Below, piece after piece: positions 26,641 to 28,753 of a stretch of 28,753 bases of DNA (positions within the stretch are counted from its first letter, which is position 1; each line of letters opens with the position of its first letter). A program made the translations under genes and the position numbers. The notes under the pieces are model-generated. The model worked only from the letters and a program-made list of their open reading frames with translations, ran no database searches and was not told the DNA's origin. Location of the stretch: the NCBI GenBank assembly GCA_910588815.1, contig CAJUQY010000039.1:1-28753 (forward strand). Reading direction: 5' to 3'. The DNA is from an uncultured Lachnospiraceae bacterium. GTDB taxonomy: Bacteria; Bacillota; Clostridia; Lachnospirales; Lachnospiraceae.

Positions 26641-27654
26641 TTAAATACTGCAGATGCAGCAGGGCCTCACAAGCCTTGCTCCAAGCTCTGTGGGGGAGAG
26701 GGTTCCTTCCGTGCGGTCAAGTTCCAGTACCGTCAGGGAGTCGGAATCCTGATTGGCAGCTACGAGGAAGTTGCCGAAGAGTTCAAAATCTCTGGGAGTC
26801 TTTCCGCCGGAGGGAAAGATCCCGGCGGGGGATAAGCTTCCGTCCGTCCGGATATGGAAGACCGCGATGCTGTCATGGCCTCTGTTGCTGGCAAACAGCA
26901 AATTGCCGGAACGTTTGACGGCGGCGGAAATGTTTTCGCCGGCAAAATCGGCGGGAAGCGTGTCTGCCTCCTGAATCATTTCATATTCCGTTTCTTCTTT
27001 TTTAAATACGACGATCTTGCCGGCCAGCTCACAGAGCACATAGATGATCGGAAGCCCTGCAGGGCCGAAAGCCAGATGTCGGGGACCGTAACCTGCAGAC
27101 AGCATAAGACGCCGGCCGGTATCCTTGAGAACACCGTCCTCCTCCCGGTAGAGAAAGACTTGATCCTGCCCAAGGTCCGTGACATGGAGGAGACCATCAT
27201 GTTCTTCGGAAAAATGGACATGGGCACATTCCTGGCGCAGGGGATTTGCCCCTTTTCCCTCATGTTGGCGCAGATCCTTCCGGCCCTTCAGGCCGCCGTC
27301 TTCTTTAAGCTCAAAGGCGGCAAGGGAGCCGCCGGTATAATTGGCCACGTACAGTGTGTTTTGTTTTCGGCTCATGGAGAGATGGCAGGGGTCGGCGCCG
27401 CCGGAAGGAAGGGCTGTGTCCTTCGTCAGCCCTTGTTTCCCAATGCGGAGGCAGTGGATCATTCCCTCCGGAACCTGTTCCTGGACAGCATAGAGCAGGC
27501 CGCGGTTTTGATTCGGGCAGAGATAGGAGGGATGATGGATACCGGAAAACGCAGAGCGCTTTTCCAGGGTACGTGCTTCCGTATCCAGCCGGAATCGGAG
27601 GATCCCCTCCTCCCCTTCCAGGGCATAGGAGCCTGTATAAAATTCGTAGATCAT
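26641..27654 (-). CDS. Lactonase family protein (6-phosphogluconolactonase-like beta-propeller)
   Basis: A 337-residue seven-bladed beta-propeller of the YbhE/Pgl type, which hydrolyses sugar lactones such as 6-phosphogluconolactone. Recognisable blade signatures are FYTGSYALEGEEGILRF, HPSYLCPNQNRGLLYAV, LYVANYTGGSLAAFEL, HVHFSEEHDGLLHVTDLGQDQVFLY, GYGPRHLAFGP, LFASNRGHDSIAVF and PRDFELFGNFLVAANQDSDSLTV. It overlaps the upstream SDR gene by four bases (ATGA), so the two are translationally coupled. The pair fits a dehydrogenase making a sugar lactone and a lactonase opening it. Whether the lactone is phosphorylated is unknown. Confidence 0.9.
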   Translation of the reverse strand: MIYEFYTGSYALEGEEGILRFRLDTEARTLEKRSAFSGIHHPSYLCPNQNRGLLYAVQEQVPEGMIHCLRIGKQGLTKDTALPSGGADPCHLSMSRKQNTLYVANYTGGSLAAFELKEDGGLKGRKDLRQHEGKGANPLRQECAHVHFSEEHDGLLHVTDLGQDQVFLYREEDGVLKDTGRRLMLSAGYGPRHLAFGPAGLPIIYVLCELAGKIVVFKKEETEYEMIQEADTLPADFAGENISAAVKRSGNLLFASNRGHDSIAVFHIRTDGSLSPAGIFPSGGKTPRDFELFGNFLVAANQDSDSLTVLELDRTEGTLSPTELGARLVRPCCICSI

Positions 27655-28544
27655 TCCGTTTCCTCCACAGCCGGACGTCCCCAGCCGCCGGAAGCGGTGG
27701 CGCTCTGTCCGGCAAAGCCCTCCGGCATGCCGGGGAGAATCAGCCCGCCGTCCACCCGAAGGGTGATTCCTGTAATATAGGAAGCTTTTTCAGAAGCCAG
27801 GAAGAGTACGGCATTGGCAATGTCCTCGGGAGTTCCGGCACGGCCCAGGGGAATCAGCTCTCCGAGCTCGTCCCAGAAATCAGAGGTGATCTCTTTTGTC
27901 TTATCCTCATACTCCTTCCGCCAGAAATAGTCGCTGGCGCCTCCGGTGGCCATGGCGGCCATTTCTGCCTTGGTGCGGATTCTGGTTGCGCCGGGGGCTA
28001 CGTTATTGATGCGGATCCCATAAGCGGAAACGTCCAGGGCAAAGGCCTTGATGGCGTGGATGAGTCCGGCCTTTAAGCCGCAGTAAATTCCGCATTCCGG
28101 GTAGGCACGCTCCCCCCTGGAGGAGGTGATGTTGATCACGTTTCCTTTGATCTCGTGGTCGATCATGTAACGGGTGGCGTCCCGCATCAAAATAATGAAG
28201 GTGCGGAAATCCAGATTCAGCAGATGATCCAGATTTTCTTCCGTGATATTCTGGATGCTTTCACAGATGGTAAGGCCGGCGTTGTTGACCAAAAGATCCA
28301 GGCTGCCCAGGTCGGCCACCGCCTTTACAAACATCTCATGGGCTGCGCCCGGAACCTCCAGGGCCGCCTGATAGCAGTAACACTCCCTGCCGTATCTGCT
28401 GCGGATTTCCTCTGCCACGGCTTCGGCAGCTTCCCTTTTGCTGGCATAGGTGATCGCCACGTCGTAGCCTTCCGCGGCGAGAGCCAGGGCGATGCCCTTG
28501 CCGATTCCCCGGCTTCCTCCTGTTACAATTGCTTTTTTCCCCAT
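27651..28544 (-). CDS. SDR family oxidoreductase (glucose dehydrogenase-like)
   Basis: A classical short-chain dehydrogenase, 297 residues. The cofactor motif TGGSRGIG (8-15), NNAG (87-90), catalytic Ser141/142, Tyr154 and Lys158 (YCGLK) are all present, as is PG at 184-185. Two things differ from a typical 250-residue member: an insertion after the PGATRIRTK segment (about 190-225, carrying many charged and aromatic residues) where the substrate lid sits, and a tail of about 22 residues after the usual VDGGLILPGMPE ending. AGGAGG-like GGGAGGAAA precedes the ATG. It heads a three-gene operon with a lactonase and an Ldh-family enzyme, consistent with oxidation of a sugar at C1. No clear promoter was found. 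Confidence 0.9.
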   Translation of the reverse strand: MGKKAIVTGGSRGIGKGIALALAAEGYDVAITYASKREAAEAVAEEIRSRYGRECYCYQAALEVPGAAHEMFVKAVADLGSLDLLVNNAGLTICESIQNITEENLDHLLNLDFRTFIILMRDATRYMIDHEIKGNVINITSSRGERAYPECGIYCGLKAGLIHAIKAFALDVSAYGIRINNVAPGATRIRTKAEMAAMATGGASDYFWRKEYEDKTKEITSDFWDELGELIPLGRAGTPEDIANAVLFLASEKASYITGITLRVDGGLILPGMPEGFAGQSATASGGWGRPAVEETE

Positions 28545-28662
28545 AACTTTTTCCTCCCGGTTTTATTTCTGATGTTGGGGTCAAAATTCCCACCTGCAAA
28601 TAAACTTGCATCGGATTTCAGAACTTTTGACACTGGTATCGTTTTAGATAGGGATATATAGT

Positions 28663-28697
28663 AAAAAGAAGCCCGAAACCATATGGATTCGGACTTC
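28663..28697 (-). terminator. Terminator downstream of the tRNA with anticodon CAT
   Basis: On the minus strand GAAGTCCGAA pairs with TTCGGGCTTC (28688-28697 and 28668-28677; one G-U), followed by TTTTT (complement of 28663-28667). It lies five bases beyond the tRNA 3' end and insulates it from the SDR operon. Confidence 0.8.
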
Positions 28698-28702
28698 ATT
28701 CG

Positions 28703-28753
28703 TAGCGGAAGGGAGATTTGAACTCTCGACACCACGGGTATGAACCGTGTGCT
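28703..28753 (-). tRNA. tRNA with CAT anticodon (Met-type), truncated at the window edge
   Basis: The 3' part of a tRNA on the minus strand: anticodon stem CACGG/CCGTG with loop TTCATAC (anticodon CAT), variable loop, T-arm with TTCAAAT loop, acceptor strand TTCCGCT and discriminator A at 28703. No CCA is encoded. The T-stem has one A-C mismatch. The 5' half lies beyond 28753, so elongator Met, initiator Met and Ile2 (lysidine) cannot be separated. Elongator tRNA-Met is the more likely because the anticodon stem lacks the three G-C pairs of the initiator. Confidence 0.85.

Noticed and set aside
26854..27780. 308-codon open frame on the plus strand
   Set aside because: Antisense to the lactonase and SDR genes, both clearly coding on the minus strand.

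Overview
The window is about 28.8 kb of a low- to mid-GC Firmicute chromosome, most likely a Lachnospiraceae (Clostridium cluster XIVa) genome. The inference rests on three things: the Gram-positive order rimP-nusA-rnpM-ylxQ-infB-rbfA-nrnA-truB-ribF-rpsO-pnp, strong Shine-Dalgarno sites and TTGACA/TATAAT-type promoters, and accessory genes typical of that family (a DUF5688-like protein, a clostridial-type ketose 3-epimerase, an EndoQ-helicase fusion). No species call is possible from the sequence alone.

Layout. Positions 1-2150 are an accessory segment: the tail of a membrane protein, an APH(3')-like phosphotransferase, a convergent Mn/Fe superoxide dismutase, and about 300 bases with no recognisable gene. 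A clear promoter at 2164-2192 opens the translation/RNA block (2.2-13.9 kb). It first transcribes a structured leader with a palindromic insertion-like element, then rimP, nusA, rnpM, ylxQ, infB, rbfA, nrnA, truB and ribF. These are tightly spaced, several with overlaps. rpsO has its own promoter and leader. pnp follows, behind a long imperfect hairpin that resembles in position the autoregulatory pnp leader of enterobacteria. A terminator closes the block. Together these genes cover ribosome maturation (RimP, RbfA, TruB), transcription elongation/termination (NusA), initiation (IF2), RNase P modulation (RnpM), FAD synthesis (RibF) and RNA turnover (PNPase, NrnA).

From 13.9 to 20.9 kb come a minus-strand hypothetical protein, tRNA-Arg(CCG), a membrane-anchored double-SH3b protein, queA, and an 18-base-spaced gene for a 1062-residue protein that joins an endonuclease Q-like PHP nuclease to a UvrD/PcrA-type helicase. 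This fusion carries two perfect-looking sliding-clamp binding motifs and is the most interesting item in the window.

From 20.9 kb to the end is accessory metabolism: a D-allulose/D-tagatose 3-epimerase plus VOC-protein operon, a TfoX_N/GyrI-like fusion, gpmI (glycolysis), and a minus-strand operon of SDR dehydrogenase, beta-propeller lactonase and Ldh-family oxidoreductase that looks like a sugar-oxidation module. A tRNA with anticodon CAT is cut by the window's right edge. No CRISPR array, rRNA, complete insertion sequence or prophage was seen.
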